From an uncultured Rickettsiales bacterium (GTDB taxonomy: Bacteria; Pseudomonadota; Alphaproteobacteria; Rs-D84), in NCBI GenBank assembly GCA_900550565.1, contig URSG01000025.1, positions 1 through 6,787 of the forward strand: 6,787 nucleotides of DNA, written 5' to 3'. Made by a program: the position numbers and the translations under genes. Positions 6,401 through 6,787 of this stretch are shown here, one piece after another; the first letter of the stretch is position 1; every line of letters starts with the position of its first letter. The notes below the pieces were generated by a model, which was not told the DNA's origin, did not search any database, and worked only from the letters and a program-made list of their open reading frames with translations.

Positions 6401-6787
6401 ATTTCCGTCAAAGGTGCCCTTGTTCACAAATGATACGCCACCTGTATCTGCACCCAACACCGACAGATTGACCCTGCTGTCTATTTTTAACGTGCCACCT
6501 GTGTCTTGTGACATTGTGCCATTCACCGTTATCGCACCCCCAGAAATAGTCATCATTTTGGTGGACTTATTCTCAACATTGACCTGAACCTCTATGTCGC
6601 CATAGTTGCCGCCGTGCGCATCAGTTGCGGTAATATTTAACGCGCCACTATCCACCAAATTCTGGATACTGCCGTCAACCCTGATGTCCCCAGCCGTTAT
6701 CGTGCCGGTATTATTGGCGGTGCCGGTGTATTTGAAATCATTCATCTTTAACATACCGTCCTCGTCCAGCATCAACGCCGAGTCTGC
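3434..6787 (-). CDS. autotransporter (type Va), C-terminal 1117 residues: beta-helix passenger and beta-barrel
   Basis: This is the end of a large surface protein; its signal peptide and start lie beyond 6787, where the frame is still open (a TTG at 6775 is not a convincing start). Numbering from the first visible codon, residues 1 to about 560 are low-complexity Gly/Asn/Thr/Ser/Val sequence with recurring turns such as Gly-Asn-Ile-Thr and Gly-Gly-Thr-Ile-Thr-Val, typical of a right-handed beta-helix passenger. Residues about 560-760 are less repetitive and contain a cysteine pair (656 and 663), a calcium-loop-like Asp683-x-Asp-x-Asn-x-Thr-x-Asp691, and Phe-Asp-Pro-Arg-Phe-Gly-Gly-Pro near 697-704. 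Residues about 765-830 look helical and suit the linker that fills the barrel pore. From about 835 (nucleotide 4285) alternating aromatic and polar strands form an autotransporter barrel of about 283 residues, ending in Tyr-Arg-Phe, the terminal aromatic recognised by the BAM machinery. It converges on tatD across a shared terminator. No catalytic triad for self-cleavage or adhesin target is recognisable. The family call is firm; the role (adhesion, aggregation or other) is unknown. Confidence 0.9.
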   Translation of the reverse strand, partial: ADSALMLDEDGMLKMNDFKYTGTANNTGTITAGDIRVDGSIQNLVDSGALNITATDAHGGNYGDIEVQVNVENKSTKMMTISGGAITVNGTMSQDTGGTLKIDSRVNLSVLGADTGGVSFVNKGTFDGNVSGTTTFVHGVDLSGMTASNEFKLTTGSLDLGTMRDLQLTHGTVDITTTSNSALSFATVANETDGKVKMNSAGNFTAETLKNNSEMEIRAVDLTADELIVGNAAKTTLSATNALTLNGDISSAGITMLTGGNITLQNVTNTGTMTIKAPTDTTGQISIAGNLVSSGNTYTLLHTRQIRVTGNITNSGNAVTEIFGSDTAGGDIQLGQLLVSGGTLNLKSLTGGVATSSVSLTGGTITVDSVTRSITATNNVEIAGSLSATGAVASSDGDMSVGATGTPFVLASTSGNITIGGNINVDNGAEIQLIANNISSHDVVNNGAITLGGRSLDVENTFNATNLYQKFTGVLNAGDVNIDANSYRISATDFNLGGNLNATNLIVFAVPATHLNANIAGNLSGGVTFANLGQMHVGGDYAFTDTSKVFANISNKSSMAGLPNYWSSVSLADGTLGQITNAASGDGALITVDGKFASDLSLGLTPSGGIGGGASDQIGIALRELADAGDAIWLVYAQGGITESGDKLRNLNVVICNASGSICYDYFDGMPAGNSSAYLTMRDTDGNGTSDSIYVVFDPRFGGPVELFKIQPIVARNAEHTDGEYVSAGALDNIIADQMAKQGFTGRHAIELLPVLFRGTNLETMANELYGRMEHYNTYRDSAPLSRFSRLFQAREIEQVAGSVILNEHTSARSFEDHMLDEFIWNRNRNLKKAWVDAEYGMLFQKVSDGKHADGNRFNITGGFDWQHTNTLILGLAGRVSHTSTDVSDAMNLGYTTENPFIAGHVDAKVANTNIGLGGYLMQTLGEKTRAYGNAFLDLHVFDITRHQTFVNGTIDGSGTAFALNTEWGLLHDWLNQYIVGNMYARAGYNFGFSVTEKVGGHDYMKMKSDGYLSFTPGYSLTAQKRIYPSVWFQVRPYATIGVEYDVLGAPDNAKYKFATAKKFTSYDIDIDPLWANIGGGVEMLSATGFQVGLDYRYQYNQDIQLHNIKVSGSYRF

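Noticed and set aside
5880..6587. Long, hydrophobic + strand open frame of 235 codons that looks like a membrane protein.
   Set aside because: It is antisense to the beta-helix passenger. Complementing codons for Thr, Asn, Gly and Ser in repeats gives runs of Val, Ile, Pro and Phe, so such shadow frames are expected. It starts at a GTG with no ribosome-binding site and has no family features.
5521..6640. Recurring short words such as GTAATATT and CCACCGGTCA in the passenger region, considered as DNA repeats.
   Set aside because: They encode the recurring Asn-Ile-Thr and Leu-Thr-Gly-Gly turns of the beta-helix and are unevenly spaced and imperfect, so they reflect protein repeats, not a DNA element.
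3434..6775. Treating the TTG at 6775 as the start of a complete autotransporter gene.
   Set aside because: The frame remains open to the window edge with similar residues, and no signal peptide follows the TTG, as a secreted autotransporter would need.

Overview
The window looks like a piece of an uncultured Gram-negative alphaproteobacterium. The DnaX-like delta' protein (HolB) resembles the alphaproteobacterial type: it has a Pro-Arg-Gly-Ile-Gly-Lys-Ala-Thr P-loop and no cysteine cluster. A D,D-carboxypeptidase, HolB and TatD follow one another in the order expected of the alphaproteobacterial dac-tmk-holB-metG-tatD cluster. A large autotransporter lies next to them. The roughly balanced base composition and the autotransporter's style remind me of gut-associated RF32-like lineages, but that placement comes from memory and is weak.

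Layout. Positions 1-495 (+) hold the 3' third of a radical-SAM tRNA methylthiotransferase, best read as MtaB; its 5' part lies outside the window. A 46-base gap contains a good sigma-70-like promoter, overlapped by a 6+6 inverted repeat, almost touching the ATG of the next gene. Positions 542-3378 (+) are three tightly packed genes. The first is a secreted PBP5-type D-alanyl-D-alanine carboxypeptidase, followed 12 bases later by holB (clamp-loader delta'). tatD (metal-dependent DNase) overlaps holB by 10 bases. A symmetrical hairpin with T-runs on both sides (about 3395-3430) then closes this operon and also the gene converging on it. Positions 3434-6787 (-) are the C-terminal 1117 residues of an autotransporter: a Ser/Thr/Asn/Gly-rich beta-helix passenger, a globular segment with a cysteine pair and a calcium-loop-like motif, a helical linker, and an outer-membrane beta-barrel ending in Tyr-Arg-Phe.

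The + strand genes are housekeeping: tRNA modification, cell-wall trimming, replication and DNA turnover. The autotransporter is a surface protein of unknown target, with its start outside the window. I see no mobile element, RNA gene, CRISPR array or clearly new multi-gene system. The most interesting points are the promoter with little or no leader in front of the carboxypeptidase, the loss of tmk and metG from the usual cluster, the Gly in place of Asn in the carboxypeptidase SxN motif, the domain between passenger and barrel in the autotransporter, and the near absence of the words GATC, TCGA and AGCT.
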